A DNA stretch of 64,000 nucleotides from Pictodentalium vernedei (GCA_031216915.1 CM062291.1:38010484-38074483); one strand, 5' to 3'. Counted from the stretch's first letter, positions 24,180-34,790 are shown. Program-made: numbers and translations. Notes: generated from the letters alone by a model not told the origin.

Positions 24180-26181
24180 ACTGAACAAGCCTGGAAATAA
24201 GCCATCTCATTTTCAAAATGAGGTCCCCATGGGGTGAATTTGCTGATGGTATCCAACAGAGTGGGCCAATTTATCCTCTGGGTGCTTCTTTCTTTTTAGG
24301 CTTGATACCTTGATTCAGGCTGAGGTTCAGAGGGTAAATTTAGTGATACTACCCTGCTGTGCAGGGTAGCATCACCAAATTCACCCTCTGGAGACTCCAT
24401 TCTGCAGATGAGTCTGCTTTTCTCAAGGCTTGCTACTGAACCCCAGAAGCCATGCCTAGAAATAAAGAGATTACATGATAACCTGTTAGCAGGTTATGCA
24501 ATAAACATGTTGGTAACCTACAGGAAAGACATGTTATAATGCTTCTGTGCTTTTTTGACAGAATTTCTGCCAGAGTAAATAGCAACAACTAATACATGAT
24601 CTCGCTTTGATAAGATTGCACATTAGTTATTGCTATTTATTTTGAGGGAAATTCTCTTATGATGTAAATGGCATGCCTCTTTAGTCATATGTGGATCCAT
24701 TGCGAAACCTTGGAGTCCAGTTTGTTCTGTCATATCGTACTGGAAAAGCATGTGGGATTAGGCAGTTAATTTATGCTATGTTGTTTTATTGTAACCTGTA
24801 CTGTGTTCCCATTTTTTACAATTGACATACACCCATGCCACCTAAACAATCATTCGTGTACTTAACTATTTCCAAGCTGTTCAAAGCAATAATATTCTTG
24901 CTTCAATTTTAAGAGTAATCTTTGTAATGCTACACCTTTCTCTAAAGTTATGCATTGCCTCTGGCCTGCCTGTTATCCCACTCTGAAAATATCAGCAACA
25001 GGATTTAACTAAAAATTTCTATTCCACACCACAGACCTACTTGGTCTCTCAGACAAGTAGGCCAGGGCTTTAGCTACAGTTCACGGCAGAAACATAATTG
25101 CATCTGTATTATATGTTGTCTGCAATGCTATGGCTCACCTCATGCCTGTTCTATCTCTCTTAAAATATCAGCAAGAGAAAAAGTTAAATAATTTCTGTGC
25201 CACATCCAAGCATATTGGTCTCTTAAGTCCACAAAGGCCTAGGGTGTGGTAAATTTCAAGAGCTGTGGAAATTCAGGCTTGGAAATGACCTGTTAATGAT
25301 CGTTTTGGTCACTTGGGGGTTTACTTCAACTGGAAAATATGTGAACTACAGGTTACAATAAATAACACAATATAAACTGAAGTCATAAAACTTGCATCTT
25401 GACATAATTTCTGCAAAAATAATTAACTAACAAGCAGTCTCACCAAAGAGAGATTGCATATTAGTGTGCTGTTTATTTTACAGCGTTTCTGCTAGGGGAA
25501 AATAAATGTGGACGTATAATGGGGCAACCAAGAGTCGTTGTTACCATGGGTCAACAACCATGGTTTGGCCAGGTGTGGGGAAAATTTAAATTTGGGGGTC
25601 CCAAAGCCCCATTTCATAGGCACCTGGGTGGATATTCTGACGTTTTTCACAGCGACACATTCCAGTACTTGTGTAAGAATAAGGAGAAATTCAGGTCAAA
25701 AATCATTCATTAACACAATAAATTTCAGAGCTGTCGATTTGAGGAGTGCTATCATACTCATGGTTTTCCACACTTCTGTAATTTTCAAGAAAATCGATTC
25801 AAGATTCCATTACACTAATTAAAACACACAAATGCAGTGTGAAAAGAATACCTGCAAACTGTTGTGTCATTTTTAATAATGCTGACAGCGGAAGTACATC
25901 TTCAGAAGTTCATGCATTTTCAACACAATGCTTGTTTTGGGTAAATGTTGGAGTAATAAGATTGGTCGGAAAGCAAAACGTCATATAATCATATTTACTA
26001 CTGAATGAACTTTTACAACTTGCATTACGTAGTAAACATATTCTTGGGTACCAAATAAAAGTACAGGATGAAAAATTGGAGGAATACAAATAGAAGTGCA
26101 GGGCAGAATGAAATTACAGGGGGTGGAAAATCATGATAGAGTTTAAGAGTTAAAGTAATTTCTGTAATACCAATAACCCAT
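24180..26181. other. MCM5 intron with several small foldbacks
   Basis: 24328-24392 is a hairpin with CAGAGGGT / ACCCTCTG arms around ACCCTG/CAGGGT. 24550-24655 has arms GTAAATAGCAA..AACTAAT / ATTAGTTATTGCTATTTA. Two related units of about 180 bp share AATATCAGCAA (about 24985 and 25157), and the first has a GACCTACTTG/CAAGTAGG hairpin near 25033. No gene recognised. Confidence 0.5.
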
Positions 26182-26225
26182 ACAGGACTGTTACCTGGGC
26201 TTTAAAGCCCAGGTAACAGTCCTGT
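26182..26225. repeat. 44-bp perfect palindrome
   Basis: ACAGGACTGTTACCTGGGCT continues to TTAA at the centre, and every base of the 22-bp left half is matched in the right half with no spacer. Confidence 0.95.
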
Positions 26226-26374
26226 GTGAGTTAGGGGTCTGAAACAGTACCCATAGTATGTCTCCAATATGAGGCTTTCACTTGACAATGATGGTATTTT
26301 TAACCCTCTGCACACTGATGTCAAAATGGCAAAGTTATCAGCAGCAAATATATTCCATAATTCAGTTTTATATT

Positions 26375-26440
26375 TAACCAAATATACCTTGTTTGACAAG
26401 AGCTCAGTGAGCTATGTCAAACAAGATATAATTGGTTAAA
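26375..26440. repeat. Small foldback
   Basis: Arms TTAACCAA(A)TATA.CTTGTTTGACA and the inverse on the right, with TTAA at each edge and AGCTCA/TGAGCT in the loop. 239-174 bp downstream, on the minus strand, of the MCM5 exon ending at 26614. Confidence 0.7.
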
Positions 26441-26613
26441 TTCATAGTTAAACAAGAGAAAAACAACACCTTTTTCCTACAAATTACAACCTTGTAAATA
26501 ACCTAACAAGTTACAACGTGTGCTCTTAATTTCCATACCCAGAATTCCTATGTGTAAAATAATATTAGACTAGCTTACACAATTAACTAAGATTTTGACT
26601 ACGGAATACTCAC

Positions 26614-26769
26614 CTATCACAATATAACTGCATATGTCTGGGAATCTCACCAGTGGGAACATCTTCAGGTGTCTCCTGTAGTTTAAAAGTCTGGAAATCT
26701 ACACATTTACACTTATCAGGAACAATGAAGAATGGGTCAATTGGACATTTTGGACGTCCTGCTTGTTCT
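26614..26769 (-). CDS. MCM5: MCM5 exon (second half of zinc ribbon)
   Basis: Encodes [20 protein letters not shown] followed by [18 protein letters not shown] and [11 protein letters not shown], nearly identical to human MCM5 in this region. These words distinguish MCM5 from the other MCM paralogues. Acceptor ATTACAG; donor GTGAGT. The exon starts with one base completing Thr and ends with two bases (AG) of an Arg codon that the exon at 7743 completes with G. The intron that follows is 18870 bp, far larger than the other three seen here (1.2-2.6 kb). Confidence 0.97.
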
Positions 26770-27187
26770 CTGTAATTGCATATAAAAATAGTTCTTAAAT
26801 AACATACCTCACAAGAATGGTAATTTAGACAAAAACGAACCTTTGAAAGTATAGAATAGAATAACAGTAGTGAAGAAACACAATATAAGGCCTCTCAAAG
26901 GAAATCTTCTGTTTCCCAGGCCATTTCTTGTAAAAATACATGCGAGTGGGTGGTTTTGTATTTTATTTTTGTAATTATTTTAAAAGTTCATGTTCTTGGT
27001 TTGGTTTATGTTTTAGGCCCCATAATGTACAGTGTGGGTGGTGGTGTATTCTGTCCCTTAGTGCAAGAAGAGTTTGCAATGCAAATGTATTGCAAAGCCT
27101 TGTTGCACTCAACTGACAAATTTATCAGTTTTATTAATTGGTTGAGGGCTCCATTATTTTTGATGGTCTGAATTGACATGTGTACTG
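26770..27187. other. MCM5 intron, unannotated
   Basis: No recognised feature. Confidence 0.4.
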
Positions 27188-27806
27188 TGTATAAGTAAAT
27201 CAAAGTTCATCTAATTTGCATAATTTTTGCACGAAAAAAACCCCCACATTATATGTGATGTATTCCATGTTACTAAACATTCATTCAAAAATTTATTCAA
27301 ATCAGAACCTTCATATAGAAGTTCTGTACAAAAAAACCGATTGTACCTAATTTCGGTACAAAATGGCCGCAGGCAGATATCTTGAATTTTGGACCGCTTC
27401 CAGAAACACTCATTCTTGTCCCAAGGTGATAAGAAAATTCAACTAATTTACATAATGTCTGCACGAGAAAAAAACTTGTATTATATGTGATGTATTCCAT
27501 GTTATTAAACATTCAGACAAAAATTTATTCAAATCAGAACTTTCATACAGAAGTTCTGTACAAAAAAACTTATTGCACTAAAGCTAGGTACAAAATGCCC
27601 GCTGGTGGCCATCTTGAATTTCGGACAGCACCCCAAAAAACTCGTTCTCGTCCCACGGTGATAACAAAGGTTCCCAAAAAGTTTCGTAAAGATCGGTTCA
27701 TAAATACGGCCTCTTGTCTGAGCCGTATTGAATTGTTGACGGATGGACAGATGGACAGTGGGCCATGGCATAACCACAAATTTGACAACGTCAAAATTGA
27801 GCTAAA
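27188..27806 (+). mobile_element. Tandem-core element, family D copy 1 (partial)
   Basis: Two monomers of about 240 bp share GTATTCCATGTTA.TAAACATTC, a TACAAAATGGCCGC-like word and CTTGAATTTNGGAC. After the second, AAGTTTCGTAAAGATCGG is followed by the linker GACGGATGGACAGATGGACA and a 3' hairpin TTTGAC-AAC-GTCAAA ending TTGAGCTAA at 27805. A matching 5' box was not found. Non-coding. Confidence 0.7.
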
Positions 27807-28033
27807 TATTAGCCTATAACATTGCCTACTCTTCTTCAGACTTCCAAGTTCCAACTCACGTTTTCGTTACTAGGTCCTATTTTGCCATAAGACCATTTTA
27901 ATGTAAAAGACCATTTTCATTTAAATTCAAAAAAATAAAAGATTTGTAGTAGTGTAAGGAAATTAAATGTCATTTCTGGTGACTGTACAATTTAAAAAAA
28001 TTTCAAGGAGTCTGCCAGCAGTAAAATAAAATG

Positions 28034-29305
28034 AAAGTGTCAATGACACTGTAGCTAAACCTGACTGTGTGTTGTGTTTGATGAAAAGGATAGTTTCAAT
28101 GTTTATGAAAGGATTATGAAATAAGACCAGAAATGTGATAATTGGGAGTATATTCATGTCTGTTCCCTGTATGCTATGTTTTCACTAAAAAATAATTTGA
28201 GCTGTAGACTATATTAAAGAACTGAGGGTAGGGTTAAAGTGACCCTCACAGTTAATGTATGTGGCCCTCACAGTTAATGTATGTCAAAGTTACAAAGTTA
28301 CAGCGAAATTATTCTAAAACGAGTCATCTTATCAAGTTAAAATGAAATCCCTTCATAAATACAGTCTGTAGACTGTGCTAAAGGTTTTCGGGCCTGTGTA
28401 GCGATCACGGCTGACCGATCGGAACCAAAAGGGGACGCCCTCATCTCGACATTATACTGAGTCATTCTACCAAGTTACAATGGAATCCCTTCCCAAATTC
28501 GACCTGTAGACTGTACTAAAGGTTTTCAGGCCCCTGTAGCTGTCCCAGTTGACCAATCACAACCAAAATTATCATCTAGACATTATATGGAATCAATCTA
28601 ACAAGCTACAATGAAATCCCTCCATAAATACGACCTATAGACTATGCTAAAGGTTTTTGGGTTTTGGGCTTAGGGAACCATCACAGCTGAATGATCGCGA
28701 CCAAAAGGGGACATTCTCATCTAGATACTATATGAAGTCAACCTACCACGTTACAAAGAAATCCCTCCAAAAAAGACCTGTAGACTGCGCTGAAGGTTTT
28801 CGGCTCGGGCAGTCACCATGGTTAAAGATCACAACCAAATGGGGGAAGTTCTCATCTAGACATCATACAAAGTCATCCTACCAAGTTACAATGAAATCCC
28901 TCCATATTAAATATGACCTTTAGACTGTGCTAAAAGTTTTGGGGTTTCGGGCTTGGGCAGCCATCGCAGTTGACAGATCATGACCAAAAGGGGACTTCTC
29001 ATCTAGATATTATACAGAGTCATCCTACCAAGTTGCCATGAAATCCCTTCATAAATACGACCTGTAGACTGTGCTCAAGGTTTTCGGGTTTTGGGCAGCC
29101 ATCACAGTTGACCGATCGTGACCAAAAGGGTAAGCGACCAAAAGGGTACATTCTCATCTAGACATGACCCCAAACCTTCATATGAAATTTCGTGACGATC
29201 GGACAAGAACTGCAGGGTGTAGCCTGTGATAAAGGAAAATGGTAACAGACTAACAGACTTCTGTGTGATGGCAATAGCTTATCTTGACTTTGTCAAGTTA
29301 AGCTA
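28034..29305 (+). mobile_element. Tandem-core element, family B copy 2 (different core)
   Basis: The 5' end GAAAGTGTCAATGACACTGT is the same hairpin as in family B copy 1, followed by GTAGCTAAACCTGAC. The core differs completely: about six units of 131-146 bp with GACCTGTAGACTGTGC and CCAAGTTACAATGAAATCCC. The 3' domain has AAATTTCGTGACGATCGGAC, and the terminal hairpin AGCTTA.CTTGAC/GTCAAGTTAAGCT spans 29276-29304. Its edge is 25 bp from the splice donor of the MCM5 exon at 29331. A 20-bp word (CCCTCACAGTTAATGTATGT) is duplicated near 28250. Confidence 0.8.
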
Positions 29306-29330
29306 AAAATAAAACATAATAAGCACTTAC

Positions 29331-29503
29331 GTATTACATTTTCTTGGAAGTTGATAGCCTTCCAAACCAGGCTTCACTGCTATATTATTTATTGTATTCC
29401 TACAACTTCGACATTGAATTGACAGTTTGATTGCCTTGGCACGGATTCCGGAGGCTGCAATTACTATTCCTGGAATTTTCACAAGGTTGGCCATCTGATC
29501 AGA
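29331..29503 (-). CDS. MCM5: MCM5 exon (OB-fold start and first half of zinc ribbon)
   Basis: Encodes [20 protein letters not shown] and continues to LPRKCNT, a close match to human MCM5 [20 protein letters not shown]...LPRKCNT. The first zinc-ribbon cysteines are visible as CRSC and a third in RKCNT; the fourth lies in the next exon (GRPKC), so an intron splits the zinc-binding subdomain. The acceptor is TTTTTCAG and the donor GTAAGT. The exon is 57 codons plus two bases (AC), completed to Thr by the next exon. Its donor lies only 25 bp from the 3' hairpin of a family B repeat element (29276-29304), which evidently landed without destroying the splice site. Confidence 0.97.
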
Positions 29504-29540
29504 CTGAAAAACAGAAAAGAAAATTGTCAGACTAAAATGC

Positions 29541-30345
29541 TTTAACCCTTTACCCAATGGTACAGCCAAAACTGGCCAGCGCTATTTGCAACTGGCAGCC
29601 ATCTTGAATTTTGGACCGCACCCAGAAACACTTGTTCTCGTCCCAAGGTGATAACAAAGGTACCCAAGAAGTTTTGTGAAGATCGGTTCATAAATACAGC
29701 CTCCAGCCCTAGCCATATTGACATGTGCACTTACAGGGTATAAGTAGTACTGAATAAATCAAAGTTCATTTAATTTGCATAATTTCTGCATGAGAAAAAA
29801 ACCTGTGTTATATGTGATGTATTCCATGTTACTAAACATTCATACAAAAATTTATTCAAATCAGAGCTTTCATACAGAAGTTCTGTACAAAAAAACTTAT
29901 TGCACTAACTAAAGTACAAAATGGCTGCTGGTGGCCATCTTGAATTTTGGACCACACCCAAAAACACTCGTTCTCGTCCCATGGTGATAACAAAGGTACC
30001 CAAAAAGTTTTGTAAAGATCGGTTCATAAATACAGCCTCTAGCTTGAGCCGTATTGGCATTTGCAGTTACAGTGCTGAAAGTAACATTAAATAGATCAAA
30101 GTTAGTCTAATTGGCATAATTTATGCACGAGAAAAAAAACGTATTATATGTGATGTATCCCATGGTACTAAACATTCACACACAAAATTATTCAAATCAG
30201 TGCTTTCATATGGAAGTTCTGCGCAAAAATCTGATTGCACCTAATTTTGTACAAAATGGCTGCCAGAGGCCATCTTGAATTTCAGACCGGACCCCAAAAC
30301 ACTCGTTCTCGTCCCACTGTGATAACAAAGATAACAAATAACTCT
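29541..30345 (+). repeat. Family D array, copy 2, with a piggyBac-MITE end at its left
   Basis: Starts with CTTTAACCCTTTACCCAATG, a lone end of the TTAA MITE family. About three family D monomers follow (ATCTTGAATTT(C/T).GACC near 29600, 29938, 30272). No linker or 3' hairpin is seen. It occupies the MCM5 intron just upstream (in gene sense) of the exon at 29503. Confidence 0.65.
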
Positions 30346-30727
30346 GTTATGTCGGGAAGGTGACCTGGCAGGGAAATGTGGCCGTTTGATGGCTGCTGTA
30401 CCGGTATAGCGGAAACCCTGGGAACATGCTTTCCATGACTGTCACGAAAAGTCTGCCTGTCAAGAGAGCTAATGTAAACACTGGGGACCATCTCAATACA
30501 TTCCTCAATCATATCCACCAAAAATATCACAAATATGTCACCAGCAAATTTCACAATGATGTGTCAAATATTTGGTGCTTAGCAAACTTTGAGTAGTATA
30601 TTATTTATGAACATTTGGCCAAAGAATCCCACCTTGGGTCGCTTCAGTCCATAGTATAGCTGTAAACTCTTGCCCTTCTTACTGACAAGTGGCACAAACT
30701 TTTTGAACTTGTCAGGAGCATAAAGGC
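30346..30727. other. MCM5 intron, unannotated
   Basis: No recognised feature. Confidence 0.4.
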
Positions 30728-31047
30728 ACAAATTTGAATCTGACCCCTCTGGAGATATCGTATACCAAATATCAAAAGATTCTAATTGGTGGTTTTGGAA
30801 AAGATTTTTAAAGAAATTCCCTCATATTACACTTAGTTAAAATTCAGGATCCAATAGGGAGTCCAAATATTAACCCAGGGAACTGATTTGACCAAACTTG
30901 AATCTGACCCTCCTAGAGATGAAACATGCATATCAAATTTGATCCAGTTGTTTATGAGAAGTCAATAATGTAAAGTTCACGCCGGACAGACGACGGACAA
31001 AAAGTGATCTCTTAAACTCCCCTTGATTCAGTCAGAGGAGCTAAAAA
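30728..31047 (+). mobile_element. Family A tandem-core fragment (5' truncated)
   Basis: About 1.5 family A monomers (ACCAAATATCAAAAGATTCT, TAACCCAGGGAACTGATTTG), then the linker ACGCCGGACAGACGACGGAC and a weaker terminal hairpin ending AGAGGAGCTAAAAA. Lies between MCM5 exons. Confidence 0.75.
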
Positions 31048-31145
31048 TTGATTTTCAGCAGCTGGAAAGTACCTTAACTATTGGAAATTCTTTGGGTGCA
31101 CAGCCCCAATGAAGCCCCCCAGCTACGTTTCTAACAAAATTGTAC

Positions 31146-31274
31146 CTTTAAATCTCTCAATCCAACTGCATTGCTAGATGATGTCAACATAATCTGTATG
31201 TCTTCTACTTCTTCCTCTCCCTCTGGACGGGGATTTGTAATTTCATCAGCAACTTCTTTTGCAGCATCTTCAAA
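31146..31274 (-). CDS. MCM5: MCM5 exon (FEDAAKEVADE segment)
   Basis: Exactly 43 codons, beginning FEDAAKEVADEITNP and ending GLRDLK. This matches human MCM5 EEAAKEVADEVTRP...IRSLK (about residues 99-141), the end of the helical A subdomain. Acceptor TTTTCAG and donor GTACAA are both consistent and the exon is in phase 0 at both ends, matching its neighbours. The acidic run EGEEEVEDIQIML corresponds to the human GEEVLQDIQVML stretch. The intron to the next exon (29504-31145) contains a truncated family A repeat and a family D array, so the coding sequence is intact while the introns are loaded with repeats. Confidence 0.96.
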
Positions 31275-31947
31275 CTGAAAAATTTATAACAACCAGCTGT
31301 TTGATTGCTCGGCATAAGTAATATCTGATTTCAGACAGGTAAAAATCAAAGTATTAATCGAATGAATAAGTAAATGGTTTACAAGGTATTTTTTGTTTTT
31401 TAAAATTTGATTAGCAGTTTTTATCACTGTCCAGGAAAATAGATTACATGGTTAATTGTGTCCGAGGTCATACTCTAGCATAACCCCATCCCGAACTTTA
31501 CAAATGTTTGTTTGCACACCCTTCCACATGTTCTTTTCAGTTTTCGAATAAAGAAGATTTTAGCCGCAGGCACTGGTAATTACAATGAAAATAGGTTAAG
31601 TAGTCATCTGATGATCACTACAACTAACTTTACCAAATACATAAAAAGCTAGAGCACCCTGGTCCTGTGGGTTGGTAATGGAAACAAGGAAATTGATATC
31701 ATTGTGCAAGACTGGCAGGAACTGGACAATGGGTGCAAGGTCAAATAGGGTACAGAATGCCAGGTTTTGTTGGCAAATTGGCACCTGGCAAAACCGGTTC
31801 GGATTTTTCTTGTTTGTCTTCTGTCAGTTTTATAGTCTCCTAAGAGGTGTTTTCTAAGGATCTCTAAATTCTGCTCTCTTTTTCATCTGGTAGTAAAGGG
31901 GAATATTAGGCACTTTGTATCACTTTGGTAAGTTGGGAAAAAATAGG
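31275..31947. other. MCM5 intron, unannotated
   Basis: No recognised feature; a 61-codon ORF at 31672-31857 looks fortuitous. Confidence 0.4.
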
Positions 31948-32207
31948 TACAGTACATGGAGAGTGGATTTTAACTAAATCACCCTCGGAGTGGAGTTATC
32001 ACCCAACCTATAACTTTCAAATTTTATACCTATGAACAAAAAACACAAGCAATGTTTCAGCCAATGGACCTCCGGGTTTAACCCGAAGGTCCATTGGTTG
32101 AAACTTTGCCTGTGCTTGTTATGCTTTGCAACAAATTTGCAATTATTGCTTGGGTGGAATCTCCCCTCTGCGGGTGATTTAGTGATAATACACTCTCCAT
32201 GTACTGT
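31948..32207. mobile_element. Foldback MITE in an MCM5 intron
   Basis: Ends TACAGTACATGGAGAGTG / CACTCTCCATGTACTGTA are an 18-bp perfect inverted pair. The inner arms also match (ATCACCC / GGGTGAT), and the centre is CCAATGGACCT..GGGTTTAACCC..AGGTCCATTGG. 260 bp, non-coding. Confidence 0.8.
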
Positions 32208-32461
32208 AAGTAGACTCTAAGATCACAACAACTAACAAGCGCCCAGGCCAAAGAACATCAGTCAGTTCTATTATGAAAATAAACACATCAACTGATATCA
32301 AGCCTCAACAAAAGATGGTTTGGGTATTCAATGATTGGATCAGTGTGATTTCTCGTTATCCCCATATTATTGATATCATTTTGATTTTAAAGTATATTAC
32401 CCATCCCTATTGTTGATTAAATTGAGTAATTGGCTTCTTTGTTATGATGACTAATACCTAC

Positions 32462-32588
32462 CAATGGAAGATGCTCTGTGGGAAGTTTCTTGATTTTGTC
32501 AGATAAAGATTCATCAAAACTGGCAACATCATCAATGTCTACTTCCAGCCAGTACTGTCCAACATTGTAGTGTCTTTTTAGCTGATCT
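32462..32588 (-). CDS. MCM5: MCM5 exon (N-terminal domain, first exon recognised)
   Basis: MCM5 is a subunit of the MCM2-7 replicative helicase, loaded on origins in the nucleus. This exon encodes 42 complete codons, including the stretch [18 protein letters not shown], which matches the start of the MCM N-terminal domain (human LKRHYNLGEYWIEVEMED, about residue 57 onward). The acceptor reads TTAG before the exon and the donor is GTAGGT. The exon opens with the third base of an Arg codon and ends on a codon boundary, which fits the next exon. The upstream exon carrying the initiator Met was not found above 32588 in this window. The following intron is 1187 bp and holds a 260-bp foldback. Identity is sure from the combined exon set; exact borders come from reading splice signals. 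Confidence 0.95.
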
Positions 32589-33032
32589 CTAATCAAAGGA
32601 AACAAATTAAGGTAATAATTCACCAACAATTTAACTATTATTTCAGTGGAATATCGAAACTGAGTGGCCCAGAATATCACAGCTCCAGATAAGATTTTAA
32701 AATAAATCTAAAGAGTAAATTGCAGGGTTTGATAAGAATTGGAGCAGAGCTTTAGATTCGTCCAATCTGGAGACATCGTAGTCTCACCATGTCATTTTTG
32801 GGGTTAAATTTAAGTGATACACTCTCAAATGGTTGCACCTCTGTAGTACATGACATATAATAGTTGAAAGAGAAGTTGCATGCACACTACGGAGAGCACA
32901 TATTTTTCGAAGAAGTGACTGGTTAGAAAAAAGTTGTGTGTTTCCAGAGAATGGCCAAATTTATCATAAATGAAAGGTGGTATTCAGAAAGAGACACACC
33001 TGCCTTTCCGAGAAGGGCAATCGCCCTCGACC
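32589..33032. other. Unannotated; expected site of upstream MCM5 intron
   Basis: No MCM5 first exon is seen here on the minus strand. Confidence 0.4.
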
Positions 33033-33040
33033 GTTATTGC

Positions 33041-34790
33041 TAGGGATGAGCTGATCTGTCGGTAAGCAATCTGCTTTCGGTCGATAAAAGCCTATCGGCA
33101 AACCGTATGAAAAGCACGAAAAATATCGGCTCTTGCTGATTGTTGAAAAAAATTATTGGGTACCTATTCTAACTCGATTTCACAGCCATTTTAATGTTCT
33201 GCTAATAACTAACAAATGTGCTGTGCATTACACTGTGTAGATCAGACCACCGACATAACATTTAATTTTTACCAGCGACAACCAAAAAATAGAATCGCTT
33301 TTCCCGGGCGACAATTGCTATTTTTGGCTTGAGTTTCATATTAAACTTGAAAAGCTATGTGCTGTTAAAATCATTAAATAGTTGCCTTATATATTGAAAA
33401 ATCTATTATACAGTCTATCAATAACGATACTATGACATTTTTTACCAAGAGGGTGAATCCAGGCATCGGCACACTTGGTGTGCTCCCCCCTCCCCCACTA
33501 GTTTTTCCCAGAGATGGGTTGTGCATTGCAGGTATCTGCATCGGGTGCGAGGTAATTGCATCTTTTCCGATTAAATTTCAAAATTTGATTGACAGTACAC
33601 GCCGGTAAACTTGAACCTTGGTGTGCCCCCCCCCCCCCCCACCCCTCCAGTTTTTTGTTAAGTCCTTCATCCACCACTCAATCAACCCTGAACCAGTATT
33701 GGGATGTAACCGGTATTGGGATGTAACGACTGCGCAAATGAAGTAATGAAGTCACCAGAAGCATAAAAATGTCTGTAATGTGGAAAGGTAATTCTAGTCT
33801 AACGGAGGTAATCAAATTAGCTATCAAAGAACTCGGCTATTTTCGAAAATGCTGACAGGGCTTTCGCCATACGTGATGCCCCATGTCTCTCACCAAATTT
33901 AATTTGATTCGTTCCATGGCTGATTTTAAATAATATAAGTGATCTCAGACTTGGATATCACAAACCTTTTCAATTTTTTATTGAGTTTTGGTCATTAAAG
34001 CCTTTAAAGTCACGATGATCACAATTGATGTGTCGTTAAGCTGACAAGTCACAACATCAGAACAAACCTTTTCACCTCAAGCGAAGTTTAATATGCCAGT
34101 ATTGCCGTCTCTATCAGATTGCTGGTTTGGGGTTCCAGCCTTAAAATGTCCCCCGCGCAGTCACTTAACTGTGGCTTAATTTATTCTTTTTTTTTCAGAC
34201 GAAAGAAATAGACTTGAAATTTTATCGAGTAGCAAAAGCAAGTGAATCGCCAATTTATTCTTTCATTTAACAGAAAATACCCATCAAACCGATTTTCTTG
34301 TCGACTAGTGCATAAAAAATAACTGGTAACGATTAGTCGACTAGTTTGTTTGTTTGTTGTTGGTGGTTAACGTCACATATTTATGCACCATGGCTAATCG
34401 TGACACAACATGGAGATGAAGTCAAGTTTAGTCAATCGTTGATCAACATGTTGCCCATTTTAGAGGACTTTCACCCCAAGCATTGGTGACTGGGTCCTAT
34501 TTTACTAGTAAAGCGGAACTGGTTAGTCGACTAGTCGTCCCAACACTTCTCAATACATGTTGGGATCATGGTGTGACAGGTGTGTTTACCGTTTAGCTAT
34601 CGTAATTTATTTTCTTTATTTTATTACTTGCACCGAAAGTATGTTCAATATTGTCACCGCACTTTTTTCGACCATTTTTACGGAAATAATATGGGTGAAC
34701 AAAACTATTTGGTATCAGAATCGGCCGATAGTAAATCAAAACTATTTAAGTTTCAGATGAAGAGGCAAATCTCTTATCGGCTCATCACTA
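33041..34790. mobile_element. hAT-like non-autonomous element with perfect 8-bp target duplication
   Basis: Flanked by identical GTTATTGC at 33033-33040 and 34791-34798. The ends TAGGGATGAGCTGAT and ATCGGCTCATCACTA are imperfect inverted repeats of hAT type. No transposase is recognisable in the 1.75 kb. It contains a SINE-like insertion at 34346-34522. Confidence 0.85.
34346..34522 (-). mobile_element. SINE-like insertion with 13-bp target duplication
   Basis: Flanked by TTAGTCGACTAGT at 34333-34345 and 34523-34535. The minus-strand 3' end is a (CAAA)n tail preceded by the shared GATTAGCCATGGTGCATAAA-type tail. The body has GACTGGGTCCTATTTTACTA (plus strand), common to the elements at 10000 and 35023. 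Confidence 0.8.

Noticed and set aside
27188-27860. Overlapping ORFs of 82-110 codons on both strands
   Set aside because: They lie in family D monomers and repeat with them; no domain is seen.
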